64,000 nt of DNA from Salinimicrobium tongyeongense (GCF_026109735.1 NZ_CP069620.1:124001-188000), one strand, 5' to 3'; counted from the stretch's first letter, positions 27,096 to 35,874 are shown. Notes: generated by a model from the letters alone, not told the origin. Numbers and translations: made by a program.

Positions 27096-27626
27096 ATGGA
27101 AATTGAAGACAACGAGAAAAAGATCAAAGTGGCCGAAGACCAGGGCAGGGCGTATTCTGCAGCGCTGGATTATATGAAGGAGATGGACAACCACGCCGAA
27201 AAAGAGGCCGGTGACTACATTATCAGCCTTGCTTCGGAAGAAGCCGAGGGCACCTACCAGCTGCAGGACGGAACATTAAAATGGAATACCCCAAAAGAAG
27301 GCTTTAATACCCACCTTGAAATTGTGGTGCGCGACAAACAGGACAAGCGGTTCATTCCCGGATTAAAGATTAGCGGAAAAGTGCTTGACACCAACGGAAA
27401 TCAAATTATTGAAACCGATTTTCCCCTTTTGTGGCACCCGTTCCTGTTGCACTACGGGGCATTTTTCAGGATTCCGAAGGAAGGAAAATACAGGGTTCAG
27501 CTTGAAATCCCCGCCCCCGAATTCCACAGGCATGATGAAATCAAAGGGAAACGTTATGAAAAAGATGTACGGGTAGAGATCGAGATAGCAATGGAAACGG
27601 GAAGGGAACCCCATGGCCCCGAATAA
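27096..27626 (+). CDS. P19/Tp34-like iron-transport family protein, without signal peptide
   Basis: The 176 residues resemble the P19/Tp34 periplasmic iron-binding fold (Ig-like). A central LLWHPFLLHYGAFFRIPKEGKY resembles the family's HYG metal-site segment, and EFHRHDEIKGKRY supplies more histidines. Unlike classical members it begins with a charged, soluble N-terminus (MEIEDNEKK) and no export signal, so it may be cytoplasmic. The next gene, 18 bp on, is a VIT1/CCC1 iron or manganese transporter, which supports a metal role. The family call is moderate. Confidence 0.55.
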   Translation: MEIEDNEKKIKVAEDQGRAYSAALDYMKEMDNHAEKEAGDYIISLASEEAEGTYQLQDGTLKWNTPKEGFNTHLEIVVRDKQDKRFIPGLKISGKVLDTNGNQIIETDFPLLWHPFLLHYGAFFRIPKEGKYRVQLEIPAPEFHRHDEIKGKRYEKDVRVEIEIAMETGREPHGPE

Positions 27627-27644
27627 TTTCTAGACCTAGTCTCC

Positions 27645-28376
27645 ATGCAGGAAAAGCAGCTCCATTCGCGTCAAAAAATCCTCTTTTTCAATAAAGATTA
27701 CATTTCAGAATTCGTCTACGGTGGCATAGATGGAGCCATTACCACCTTTGCCGTTGTGGCAGGGGCCGAGGGAGCCGGCCTGGGAATTCAGGTTGTAGTG
27801 ATCTTAGGACTGGCCAATCTCATTGCCGACGGCTTTTCCATGAGCGTGGGCAATTTCTTTTCAACCAAGGCCGAAAGAGACAGCTTTGAACGACACAGGC
27901 AGGTGGAGTACTGGGAAGTGGAAAACCTTCACGATAAGGAAGTACAGGAAATTAGGGAGATATATGCTGCAAAAGGCTTTAAAGGAGAGCTGCTAGAGCA
28001 GGTTGTGGAGGTTATCACTTCCAATAAAGAAGTGTGGGTAGATACCATGATGAAAGAAGAACTGGAAATGGTGAAAAGCGATAAGACTGCTTATAGCACT
28101 GCCGGCATGACCTTTTTCAGCTTTGTGACTGTAGGGTCTGTACCGCTGCTTTCATACTTCTTTGCAGGCACAGGGCCTGCCAACACCCAGGAGCTTTTTC
28201 TCTACTCCTGTATCCTTACAGGCGTAGCCCTTGCCATAGTGGGCAGTTTAAAAAGTATTGTGACCGAAAAGAACCTCTTTTTTGGCATTTTAGAAACCCT
28301 CTTTCTTGGAGGTATTGCCGCATTTCTTGCTTATTTTGTAGGGGATGTGCTGGAGAAAATGTTCGTAAACCTGTAA
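27645..28376 (+). CDS. VIT1/CCC1-family iron/manganese transporter
   Basis: Membrane carrier that exports or stores Fe(II) or Mn(II). The first helix carries [22 protein letters not shown], the family signature, followed by [21 protein letters not shown] cytoplasmic helical domain rich in Glu (about 80-150, with EEL and MMKEELEM for metal binding) is followed by three C-terminal membrane segments. The 243 residues are a normal length. It is probably co-transcribed with the P19-like gene. Confidence 0.9.
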   Translation: MQEKQLHSRQKILFFNKDYISEFVYGGIDGAITTFAVVAGAEGAGLGIQVVVILGLANLIADGFSMSVGNFFSTKAERDSFERHRQVEYWEVENLHDKEVQEIREIYAAKGFKGELLEQVVEVITSNKEVWVDTMMKEELEMVKSDKTAYSTAGMTFFSFVTVGSVPLLSYFFAGTGPANTQELFLYSCILTGVALAIVGSLKSIVTEKNLFFGILETLFLGGIAAFLAYFVGDVLEKMFVNL

Positions 28377-28515
28377 CAATTTCTAGGCCTGTAAATTTCT
28401 TAACAAGCTATTTCTTATTCTTAAATTTTACTGAATATTCTATTAAAAATCAGTGATTTAACAATTGATTGGCAGATCATAATCCGTTTCTGTAGTTATC
28501 TTCGAACATATAAAA

Positions 28516-29022
28516 TTGATGACTATGGAAAATCGTTACTCTAAATTTAAGAAGTTGAACTGGCTGCTTACAGAGAGTTTTGAAGCAGAGCGTATTTATT
28601 ACAACGCAAGCGAGGATGTACAGCAAGTGGAGTTGAAGCGATTTTTCAACCACGAGACTGTAAACAGAAATCGCTTTAGTTACGAAATCTCAGAGCAACT
28701 GGTACAGGTCGGCATTGAACCTGCCAGGGACTGGGTGCAAAAAGGAAATCTAGATCGCGACTGGCGGGAAGAGAGAAAAGCCCTGGTCAAGGCCAGGCCT
28801 TTAAAGCTGCTGAAAAAATGCAGAAAAAAGGATCAGGAAAACCTGGAACTTTATTCGGAATTGCTGGAACAAAAAGCATTGCCCAAAGAAATTCTCAAAC
28901 TCCTAAAAAAGCAAAAAGAAACTATTGAAAATGCTGTTCAGAAATGCCTTAAATATGAATCTGGCGAAGAAGCCTTAGACCCTTCCAACCAGCCACGGGT
29001 TCGCAAGCTGAAGGCAGTATAA
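28516..29022 (+). CDS. PA2169/DUF2383-like four-helix-bundle protein
   Basis: A 168-residue all-helical protein. The spacing of ESFEAERIYYNASEDV, LKRFFNHETVNRNRF and the later QENLELYSELLEQKALP helices resembles the ferritin-like PA2169 (DUF2383) proteins. The role of the family is unknown; some members appear in stress responses. It is a single gene. A second in-frame ATG (MENRYSKF) three codons in is an equally good start. Confidence 0.6.
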   Translation: MMTMENRYSKFKKLNWLLTESFEAERIYYNASEDVQQVELKRFFNHETVNRNRFSYEISEQLVQVGIEPARDWVQKGNLDRDWREERKALVKARPLKLLKKCRKKDQENLELYSELLEQKALPKEILKLLKKQKETIENAVQKCLKYESGEEALDPSNQPRVRKLKAV

Positions 29023-29160
29023 CACAGATTTTCAACTCGTAATTTAAAGGCTGTAGTAAAACTTTTAGAAGCGTCACTTTGATCTTATTTCTGAAGACCA
29101 GGTTATGATTTTCAGAAATAATTCCAAACGAATTTAAAGGTTTTGCTCAGCCTTAATTTT

Positions 29161-29189
29161 TTGTGATCAATTGCATTTAGCTATCTTTA
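29161..29189 (+). promoter_or_regulatory. Candidate promoter of the DUF2911 gene
   Basis: TTG (29161-29163), 18-base spacer, TATCTTTA (29182-29189), one base from the consensus TAnnTTTG. The start codon follows only 5 bases later, implying a nearly leaderless mRNA. Confidence 0.5.
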
Positions 29190-29193
29190 ATTC

Positions 29194-29778
29194 ATGCGAA
29201 GTACGATTAAAAAGGGTGTCCTGGGACTTTTTATTGTTCTTGGGGTGGTAATGCTCACCTACATAATTTACAAGAATAACACTAAGTCTTTTAGTCCAGA
29301 AGATACGGTAGAGTTTAGCAGCGGCGATTTACAGCTCGAGGTTTTTTACAACCGGCCTTACAAGAAGGGCAGGGAAATCTTTGGAGGACTGGTGCCTTAT
29401 AATGAAGTCTGGCGAACAGGGGCAAACGAAGCTACTACCTTTACCACCACAAAAGATGTACTCATAGATGGCTCCCCGCTGCGGGCTGGCACCTACACGT
29501 TATGGACGATCCCGAGCAGAGATTCCTGGAAAGTAATTTTTAATTCTGAAATGTATCCCTGGGGCATCACTGCAGATAAGGTTCCTTCCCGAATTCCTGA
29601 GTATGACGTGCTTACCATTGAAGTTCCGGTGCGAAGGCTCAAAACTACTGTAGAACAATTCAGCATTATTTTTGAAGAAGAACGGGAATTCATCAATCTC
29701 AATCTGGCGTGGGATAAAACCCTCATCCGAATTCCCATAAGAGACCCGGAAACCCTGGAAAGGATAAAAGGCTTCTAA
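29194..29778 (+). CDS. DUF2911 protein, membrane-anchored
   Basis: A 194-residue protein with one N-terminal membrane segment (LGLFIVLGVVMLTYIIY) and a beta-rich outer domain. The NRPYKKGREIFGGLVPYNEVWRTG segment, split here as NRPYKKGREIFGG and YNEVWRTGANEAT, is the DUF2911 hallmark, followed by LRAGTYTLWTIP and WGITAD. Function is unknown. The stop codon lies inside one copy of the dispersed near-palindrome (29777-29790). Confidence 0.88.
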   Translation: MRSTIKKGVLGLFIVLGVVMLTYIIYKNNTKSFSPEDTVEFSSGDLQLEVFYNRPYKKGREIFGGLVPYNEVWRTGANEATTFTTTKDVLIDGSPLRAGTYTLWTIPSRDSWKVIFNSEMYPWGITADKVPSRIPEYDVLTIEVPVRRLKTTVEQFSIIFEEEREFINLNLAWDKTLIRIPIRDPETLERIKGF

Positions 29779-29841
29779 AATGACATTTTTGGAGGCCTGT
29801 ACCCGGCCTTAAGTTAACCTCTTTAATGTCCGCCAGATATA

Positions 29842-29983
29842 TGCCGTACCTAAAGGCACGGATCAATTTCCCTTTTGTTCTTCTACCTATATATTGTCCC
29901 TAACGGGACAGGAAACATTTCAAGATCCCGGAGGGATCGAATATGGGTAAAAAAATAAAGATGTTACTGTGCCGTAGGTACAG
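29842..29983. repeat. Multi-hairpin intergenic element
   Basis: A chain of short perfect or near-perfect dyads: GCCGTACCTAAAGGCACGG (29843-29861), TGTCCC-taac-GGGACA (29895-29910), GATCCC-gga-GGGATC (29924-29938) and GTGCCGTAGGTACAG (29969-29983). The outermost two are partly complementary (CCTA..GGCAC with GTGCCGTAGG). Similar chains are a recurring intergenic feature of Bacteroidota genomes, as far as I recall. It separates DUF2911 from the convergent M23 gene. Confidence 0.65.
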
Positions 29984-30049
29984 GAGATGCTGAGGAATTT
30001 CTAAAAATACAAGAAATGCTATTCCAGTTTATCCTCTTCCTGACACCAG

Positions 30050-30751
30050 TTAACTTATCTTCAGCAGCAAATCTGGATCGGGGCAGTTGTTGAGGAAAAA
30101 CTGCAAATCTTTTTTACTGGCAACCCCGGGATAATCTCCAGATTTTTCCTGCATATCAAGTATGAGCTGAAAATGGAGGTGGGCTGCGTAATTCCCATTT
30201 TCAGAAGTATTCCCCACAGCGGCTATTGCCTCCCCCCGTCTCACTTTTTGACCTACCGCCAATCCTTCTAAAGAGCTTTTTTGAAGGTGACCATAAAGAC
30301 TGTAAAAGACCTCTCCTTCAGTTTCGTGTTCAAGAATAATGGTGGGACCGTAATCTCCAAAATTATCGTTGTTTTGAAAGCTGTGTATTTTCCCATCGAG
30401 CACTGCCAGCACCCTCGTTCCTGCCTGCACCCAAATATCTACTCCAATATGCCTGTTCCTTATTAACTCCTCATCTTCAGCCGAAGAGAACAAACCGCTT
30501 CGTTTATAGAGGGCCCGGTGCTCGTTATAGCCGCCCCAGGCTACTTTCCCGCCTTTCTTCCGAAGAAATTCATTTAGAAAATCCTGTAAAGCCTCCGGGG
30601 TGTCTAATTGCGCCTGCGACAATTCAGGATTATGCACAGAAAGATCAATGTGCTGGTAATCTTCCGAAGAAAAACCGGCATCAATTACAGGGGTGAAGCC
30701 TGTAGTGAGACCGGGTAAAAAATGAGGTTTAGGCATGGTATTTTTTGCCAA
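30050..30751 (-). CDS. M23-family metallopeptidase domain protein
   Basis: The 233 residues carry a LytM/M23 domain with the zinc ligands in NRHIGVDIW (H-x-x-x-D) and NYAAHLHFQL (H-x-H), so it should be an active peptidoglycan endopeptidase or a close relative. No signal peptide is evident (MAKNTMPKPHF), which is odd for an enzyme of the cell wall. The N-terminal 100 residues (GFTPVIDAGF, WGGYNEHRALYKRSGLF) form a region of unknown fold. It lies 8 bp after the DUF4097 gene on the same strand. Confidence 0.85.
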   Translation of the reverse strand: MAKNTMPKPHFLPGLTTGFTPVIDAGFSSEDYQHIDLSVHNPELSQAQLDTPEALQDFLNEFLRKKGGKVAWGGYNEHRALYKRSGLFSSAEDEELIRNRHIGVDIWVQAGTRVLAVLDGKIHSFQNNDNFGDYGPTIILEHETEGEVFYSLYGHLQKSSLEGLAVGQKVRRGEAIAAVGNTSENGNYAAHLHFQLILDMQEKSGDYPGVASKKDLQFFLNNCPDPDLLLKIS

Positions 30752-30758
30752 AAATAAA

Positions 30759-32159
30759 TTACTTCAAGGCAACATCGCTAAATTTTGCATAGATATTTAT
30801 TGCCGCCCCTGCATTTTGACTGCCATTATAGCCCTTCAGCTTTTGATTGTCGTAAGAGTTACTCGATGTAAGTTTTAGGCCTTTTGGATATTTTACTGCG
30901 CTGTTAGTGCCGTTATAGGTAAAATTGAAGGCAGACTCGGGCAGATCGAGGATAAGGTCTGAATTCTCCAAAGTAATGTCCAGACTTTTAAACCCGGGGG
31001 CAACCTTATCAATCTTTAATTCCCCAAAGGTGCCTGAAAGTATACCTGTCTCGCCCAGTTCTTTGAGATATACGCTACTGGAATTTGAATCGAGCTTAAG
31101 GCTCTGGGCTTTTTCAATTTTAAGATCCTGCACATAGGCCGCATTGAGTACTCCGTATTTCCAGTTCTTTATAAGCACGGGAGTATAGGCTACCCTGAAG
31201 TTGGTGTTTTTCCCTGCTATTTCTGCAGCATTGAACCTGGAATGCGAAACTTCTCCTCTCAGGTTATTTGTTGTTCCGGAAAGACTTACTTCCCCATGAC
31301 GAACCTTCAGCTTAAGCTGTCCCGACTTCGGCATTTTCACTTTCAAAACCTTTTTTGCCGAATTATGATCCCTGAGCACAATGACGTTAGACCCCGATTT
31401 TTCTTTCTGGCTTCGGGCTTCTTTCTCTATATTGGCTGCCCAGGCTTCCATTTCCTTGCCAAAACTTTCGCCCCACTTTTCCATATCTCTTTCAAAGCTC
31501 TTTCCCCAGGCTTCCATCTCTTTCTCAAAATCTTTGCTCCAGGCCTGCATTTTCATTTCGTGTTTTTTCCAGAGTACAGAATCTTTCTCCATTTTCTGCG
31601 CCCATTCTTCCATGGCTTTTTCAAAGTCTTTCCCAAAGTTCTTTTCCATCTGCTTTTCGAACTTCTCCATGTATTTTTCGCCATCTTTTTGATACTGCTC
31701 GTAATCAAAATCTATCTTTCCCACACTCGCATAAAATTCTGGCGGAAGCGGCGGATGTGCCATGAGATTCTCCAGCATGGGCCCCATCATTTCGGTAAGC
31801 GGGGCAATCATCTCGGGCAATTTTGCAAGAGGTGCCTGCATGGCAGCCATATTAAAATCGCCGGGGCCGCCGGGAGCAGCTTCAGAATGTATCTTCACTT
31901 CCGAAGCCGATGCATCAACATCAAAGCGCCAGCTTTCAAGGTTCTTATCCTGCTTTTCACTGCCGCCTTCAACAAAGGCAGAGACCTGCACTTCATTTTT
32001 GTCCCAATACTCAACATCAATCTGTGTGTGGCGCGCATTAATATTAAGCGTTACATCTTTATTGGTCTTAAAAGTTTTATTGAATTTACTCGTTTGCGCC
32101 AGGCCAGTGGTGGCACAGAGCAGCGCAATTATTGCCGTTTTAAGCTTTATGGTTTTCAT
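30759..32159 (-). CDS. DUF4097-like exported protein with amphipathic tandem repeat
   Basis: A 466-residue exported protein (signal ending TTGLAQ). Residues 30-75 and 280-460 are beta-helical and match DUF4097-type putative adhesins (LNINARHTQIDVEYWDKNEV; LDSNSSSVYLKELGE). Between them a helical block of about 130 residues is built of 11-14-residue units around Glu-Met-Glu-Ala-Trp (KEMEAWGKSFERDMEKW and similar). The gene is third in the sigma/anti-sigma operon and overlaps the anti-sigma gene by 20 bp. It may be the target or partner of the sigma system at the envelope; this is inference. Confidence 0.7.
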   Translation of the reverse strand: MKTIKLKTAIIALLCATTGLAQTSKFNKTFKTNKDVTLNINARHTQIDVEYWDKNEVQVSAFVEGGSEKQDKNLESWRFDVDASASEVKIHSEAAPGGPGDFNMAAMQAPLAKLPEMIAPLTEMMGPMLENLMAHPPLPPEFYASVGKIDFDYEQYQKDGEKYMEKFEKQMEKNFGKDFEKAMEEWAQKMEKDSVLWKKHEMKMQAWSKDFEKEMEAWGKSFERDMEKWGESFGKEMEAWAANIEKEARSQKEKSGSNVIVLRDHNSAKKVLKVKMPKSGQLKLKVRHGEVSLSGTTNNLRGEVSHSRFNAAEIAGKNTNFRVAYTPVLIKNWKYGVLNAAYVQDLKIEKAQSLKLDSNSSSVYLKELGETGILSGTFGELKIDKVAPGFKSLDITLENSDLILDLPESAFNFTYNGTNSAVKYPKGLKLTSSNSYDNQKLKGYNGSQNAGAAINIYAKFSDVALK

Positions 32160-32760
32160 TTTTCTGCATTTTTGATTGATTGATATCTTTAATTTTGTTC
32201 TTCAGTTTATACAACAGCTCAAGCCTAAGCTGCAGGTTAGAGATCAAAGCCTCGACACTGCTTTCGGTAAGGCCGGTTTCACTGATTTCGGCATTTAATT
32301 TTTTGTATTCCTGGTCAAGTCCTGCCAGTTGCTTCATAAAAGAATCTACCAGGGCTTTATTGGAATCATTGACTTCCAGCTTTGCCAGCTCAATATTGAG
32401 GCTCGCCAGGTAAAAGTTTTCGATCTTCCTGAACTCGGGAGACTCATCACTAAGCTGATATTCTTTGGTCACCGAAATTTCCTCTTCTTTTTCCTGTTCT
32501 ATAACTTCGGGTGCATTGGTAATCTCATTCCCGCTAAAAGTTTCGTGCTTGTTAAGGAAGAAAAAACCTATCCCCAGGGCAACCACCAGCACGGCCGCTA
32601 TTTTGAGAAAGTAAAAACTCCTGTTTGGAGATGAACTTTCCTTTTTCTCCTGCGGAAACTGGGCTTCCAGTCTCGCTTCAAATCTATTGAGATGTCCTTT
32701 TGGGGGTTTAGAAAGCAACGATTTGTCTTCCTGCAACATCTTTCTAATATCCTGTGCCAT
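32140..32760 (-). CDS. Membrane-bound anti-sigma factor candidate
   Basis: The 206-residue protein has a short cytoplasmic N-terminus (MAQDIRKMLQEDKSLLS, then HLNRFEARLEAQF), a single membrane helix (LKIAAVLVVALGIGFFFL, about residues 50-67) and a helical outer domain of about 130 residues. It overlaps the sigma gene upstream by 17 bp and the DUF4097 gene downstream by 20 bp. This architecture and order are standard for anti-sigma factors of ECF sigma factors in Bacteroidota. No zinc-binding His-x3-Cys-x2-Cys motif is present. Confidence 0.75.
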   Translation of the reverse strand: MAQDIRKMLQEDKSLLSKPPKGHLNRFEARLEAQFPQEKKESSSPNRSFYFLKIAAVLVVALGIGFFFLNKHETFSGNEITNAPEVIEQEKEEEISVTKEYQLSDESPEFRKIENFYLASLNIELAKLEVNDSNKALVDSFMKQLAGLDQEYKKLNAEISETGLTESSVEALISNLQLRLELLYKLKNKIKDINQSKMQKNENHKA

Positions 32761-33358
32761 ATCTTTTTTCTTTTAATTCGTCCTGTAATTTCTTTTTTCC
32801 ACGGTGAACAAGGGTTCTGGAAGCCACCTGGGAAATGTCGAGTATTTCTGCTATTTCCTGATGATCATAACCTTCAAGCAGGTACAACATCAACGGATAC
32901 CTGTACTTTTCGGGCAGTTGCTGCATGCTCGCTTTCACCTCATCAATCCCCACATGATCGTCAACATTCCAGTTCTCCTCCTCTTCTACCGTCCCCAACA
33001 CCTGTTCATTAATTGCTACCATTTCCAATTTTCGGGCTTTTAATTTATCGAGACATTTATTGATCACGATACGTTTAAGCCAGGCTCCAAATGACACGTC
33101 GCCGGTGAATTGCGCCAGTTTCTGAAAAGCTTTGATAAAAGCCTCCTGCATGGCATCTTCAGCTTCAAACGGGTCATTTATAAACCTCAGGGCCACATAG
33201 TACATGCCGTCGCAATACTTGTTGTAAAGCTTGAGCTGGGCCCTGCGGTCATTCTGTTTGCAAGCCTCTATTAATTGATGTTGTATCAAAATAACTTCAG
33301 TTTGGTTGGGTTTCACTTTAAAGACGACAGGAATTATGTCGCGTTGCAAAATTTCCAC
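32744..33358 (-). CDS. ECF RNA polymerase sigma factor
   Basis: Directs RNA polymerase to a small regulon. Region 2 covers ACKQNDRRAQLKLYNKYCDG to EDAMQEAFIKAFQKL, including FGAWLKRIVINKCLD. Region 4 covers QLPEKYRYPLMLYLLEGYDH and QEIAEILDISQVASRTLVHR. At 204 residues it is normal for group ECF. The start could also be a few codons later (ILIQHQLIEAC region), since the first 20 residues are not conserved in the family. It is the first gene of an operon with anti-sigma and DUF4097. Confidence 0.93.
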   Translation of the reverse strand: MEILQRDIIPVVFKVKPNQTEVILIQHQLIEACKQNDRRAQLKLYNKYCDGMYYVALRFINDPFEAEDAMQEAFIKAFQKLAQFTGDVSFGAWLKRIVINKCLDKLKARKLEMVAINEQVLGTVEEEENWNVDDHVGIDEVKASMQQLPEKYRYPLMLYLLEGYDHQEIAEILDISQVASRTLVHRGKKKLQDELKEKRYGTGY

Positions 33359-33672
33359 TAAAAGTAGATTTTTTTCTGAATACCTTCGAAAAATGGCATT
33401 TATGAGAGGAAATTCTGCGGAAGTGGTGCGGGTTTAACGGGCAATCTGCTCAGTTCTGAAAGAACTTTTTACGACTGAAAAATCTCTTCCTCATTAGAAA
33501 AACTGTCGATCGCCCGGGTTTGATAAGAGGTGCCTAAAATGGCATTTTTGGGAGGAAATTCTGCGGAAGGACTACGGGTTGCGGCTTGGGGTTTTAGTTA
33601 TGAGTTGCGGGGTGCGTAGTCTCTCATATTTACCAATCTTCTAATTTCCCACTCTTCATCTACTTCGTACTT
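33359..33672. other. Intergenic region with a duplicated near-palindrome unit
   Basis: 314 bp between the sigma gene promoter side and the end of kmo. It contains two direct copies of a 34-35-bp unit (33389-33423 and 33536-33569), each made of the near-palindrome core followed by GAGGAAATTCTGCGGAAG or a close form. The last 70 bp are low-complexity CTTC/ACTT-rich sequence. No gene was seen. Confidence 0.7.
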
Positions 33673-35019
33673 CTAACTTCCACTTAGCAACTTCAGGATC
33701 TCCTGCTCTACTTCAGGGGAATTCCATTTTTCTTCAATTTCTGGAAGTTGCATTACCTTATCCATTATCGCAGCTTGTTTGTCGCCCAGTTCAAGGGCTT
33801 CAGCATAGGGCGCTTCAGAAAAAGTTACGCGTGAATAGACGGGAACCCAGGCTTCAGGATGTTTTTCAGCAAAATGCTTTTCGATCTTCTTCCGAAGAAG
33901 AAATTTTTGATCGGCTGTTTTGCTACTCATTTCCATGAAATTGCGGTAACTGAGTTCAGCAATAGCATCGGCATTGGGTTTTCTAAGGGCCTGGTAGTGT
34001 GCGAATATCTGCTCCCAGTCGTCTCCAAACTCGTTTTCTAACCTACTTAATTCTGATATATCTTCAAAACCGGCGTTCATGCCCTGCCCGTAAAAAGGCA
34101 CAATGGCGTGGGCGGCATCGCCAACCAGCGCAATCTTGTCAAAATACGTCCACGGATAACATTTTACGGTCACCAGCGCACTGGTGGGGTTTTTGAAAAA
34201 ATCGCTGGTAAGGTTGGAAATTTCATCTTTGATATCGGGAAAGAATTCACTGAAAAAGTTTTCGGCTTTTACTTCGGAAGAAAGGGTCTCAAAAGAATGT
34301 TCGCCCTCAAAAGGCAGGAACAGTGTGCAGGTGAAACTGCCGTCGAGGTTGGGCATGGCAATTAACATGAACCTGCCCCGAGGCCAGATATGAAAGGAAT
34401 TTTTGTCGAGCTTATGGGAACCATCGGCGTTTGCGGCAATACGCAGCTCCTTGTAACCCACATTTACGAAATGTTGGGAATAGTTGAACCTGCTTTGGCG
34501 CTGCATTTTATGGCGCACGCGGGAGAAAGCACCATCGGCCCCAAAAATGAGATCGAAATCGTACTCCTGCCAGTTTCCTTTTTCAGATTCCCCGGTATAA
34601 AGTTTTGCTTCGGCAAGGTCTACATCCCATACTTTTTCCTCAAATCTGAATTCGGCTCCCGCAGCTTCAGCAAGATCGATCATTTTCCGATTTAATACGC
34701 CGCGGGAAATGGAATAAATGGCTTCCTCTTCCTGCCCGTACTTTTGAAAATAAACCGGACTGTCATTTACATGCATTGCCCTCTGATACAGCGGAATTGC
34801 AAGTTCGCGCACCTCCTCCTCGATACCGGCCTCCCGCAGGGCTTTCCAGCCGCGGTTAGACATGGCAAGGTTGATAGAGCGTCCAGAAAATTCTACTTTT
34901 CGAACATCGGGCCGCCTGTCAAAAACGGTGATTTTATGTCCTCTTTGTCTAAGATGTAGGGCAAGTAAGGAGCCTACCAGCCCGGTACCCACTATGGCGA
35001 TGTTCTTTGAGTGCTGCAT
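33673..35019 (-). CDS. kmo: Kynurenine 3-monooxygenase
   Basis: FAD- and NADPH-dependent hydroxylation of kynurenine to 3-hydroxykynurenine, in tryptophan breakdown or NAD synthesis. The FAD dinucleotide loop IVGTGLVGSLLALHLRQRG opens the protein. The signature FSGRSINLAMSNRGWKAL, IFGADGAFSRVR and the GD motif GDAAHAIVPFYGQGMNAG are specific to this enzyme. The 448 residues are usual for bacterial KMO; the mammalian C-terminal membrane anchor is absent. No other kynurenine-pathway gene is adjacent. Confidence 0.93.
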   Translation of the reverse strand: MQHSKNIAIVGTGLVGSLLALHLRQRGHKITVFDRRPDVRKVEFSGRSINLAMSNRGWKALREAGIEEEVRELAIPLYQRAMHVNDSPVYFQKYGQEEEAIYSISRGVLNRKMIDLAEAAGAEFRFEEKVWDVDLAEAKLYTGESEKGNWQEYDFDLIFGADGAFSRVRHKMQRQSRFNYSQHFVNVGYKELRIAANADGSHKLDKNSFHIWPRGRFMLIAMPNLDGSFTCTLFLPFEGEHSFETLSSEVKAENFFSEFFPDIKDEISNLTSDFFKNPTSALVTVKCYPWTYFDKIALVGDAAHAIVPFYGQGMNAGFEDISELSRLENEFGDDWEQIFAHYQALRKPNADAIAELSYRNFMEMSSKTADQKFLLRKKIEKHFAEKHPEAWVPVYSRVTFSEAPYAEALELGDKQAAIMDKVMQLPEIEEKWNSPEVEQEILKLLSGS

Positions 35020-35439
35020 GTCACCTGCGAAAATACTATTTTTTACAGTACCAGGGATCGGGATTTAAGCCTGGAGATAAATCTGGTTATTCCATTCACA
35101 GGATTTAAGAAAAGCCTTTGGCCTTTTTGCCCCTGCTATGAGCTTCAAGAAATTTTAGCCTTTTCCATCCAAAAAGTGAATTGGTTAGTTGAAAAAAGTC
35201 CCGGCTCCTGCTTTTGCAGGGAAGTGAGCTTGATGCTTTCCCCTTGAAAAACTGTAATTAAAACCTGAATTGCCACAGCACGACTCCCGTTAAACCTCCG
35301 TTAAAGTAGGATTTGCAGATTAAAAGCTTTTGTACATTTATTAAAAAATCTATGGAAATCAATTTATTACCGCAGATTTTTAGGTGAATAACCATTAATA
35401 ACTAACCAGCTACCAGCGGGTAGCACAAATCAAACAATT
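35020..35439. other. Intergenic region, no gene seen
   Basis: 420 bp between the divergently placed kmo start and the small membrane protein. It has no open frame with recognisable content and no clear promoter match. An imperfect hairpin of the type CCGGCTCCTGCTTTTGCAGGGA lies at about 35204-35222. Confidence 0.5.
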
Positions 35440-35595
35440 ATGAGAGATTTAGTCTGGCTTATTATCGTTTTACTAATTATTGGATGGTTAATAGGCTATT
35501 TCGCCTTCCCCGATCTTGGAAGTATTATCCATATTTTGATCGTGATCGCTGTGATCCTGGTCATATACAAACTGCTCACAGGAAGAAGCCTTTAA
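35440..35595 (+). CDS. lmo0937-type small membrane protein
   Basis: A 51-residue protein made of two hydrophobic helices (LVWLIIVLLIIGWLIGYF and IIHILIVIAVILVIYKLL) joined by AFPDLGS, ending GRSL. This matches the lmo0937 family of tiny membrane proteins that are often stress-induced. The start is ATG 35440, preceded by an A-rich leader and no Shine-Dalgarno, as usual here. Confidence 0.85.
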   Translation: MRDLVWLIIVLLIIGWLIGYFAFPDLGSIIHILIVIAVILVIYKLLTGRSL

Positions 35596-35840
35596 ATACC
35601 AGAGGTAAAAATCCAGAGGCCGCCCCGGTAAATATTGAGAAGAATACTGCATTAACTATTTTAGATGGTTAATAAATTTTCTTGTCTTTATTTGAGGCGG
35701 TCTCTCCGTTTTTGGGAGTAAGATTTTAGATGTATGAAATTTGTCATAATAGACGATGAATATTACTGGCTGTTGGCAGATAGTAGTCTTCTCTATATTA
35801 AGCAGCAGGAAATAGCTCCATTACTATACACAACAATATT

Positions 35841-35873
35841 TTATATACAATTAAAATTTATATACAATTAAAA
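35841..35873 (+). repeat. Tandem repeat of TTATATACAATTAAAA before the dehydrogenase gene
   Basis: Two copies (35841-35856 and 35858-35873) of a 16-base unit separated by one T, ending one base before the ATG at 35875. It would occupy the whole 5' leader and may affect translation start. Confidence 0.8.
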
Positions 35874-35874
35874 A

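Noticed and set aside
31242-32183. 313-codon plus-strand frame
   Set aside because: Antisense to the repeat-rich DUF4097 gene; its Phe/His-rich composition is a mirror of the Lys/Glu/Met repeat.
35484-35672. 62-codon plus-strand frame
   Set aside because: Overlaps the lmo0937-type gene in another frame; composition is not protein-like.
35733-35870. 45-codon ATG frame before the dehydrogenase
   Set aside because: Its end is made of the tandem leader repeat, and no domain or promoter supports it.
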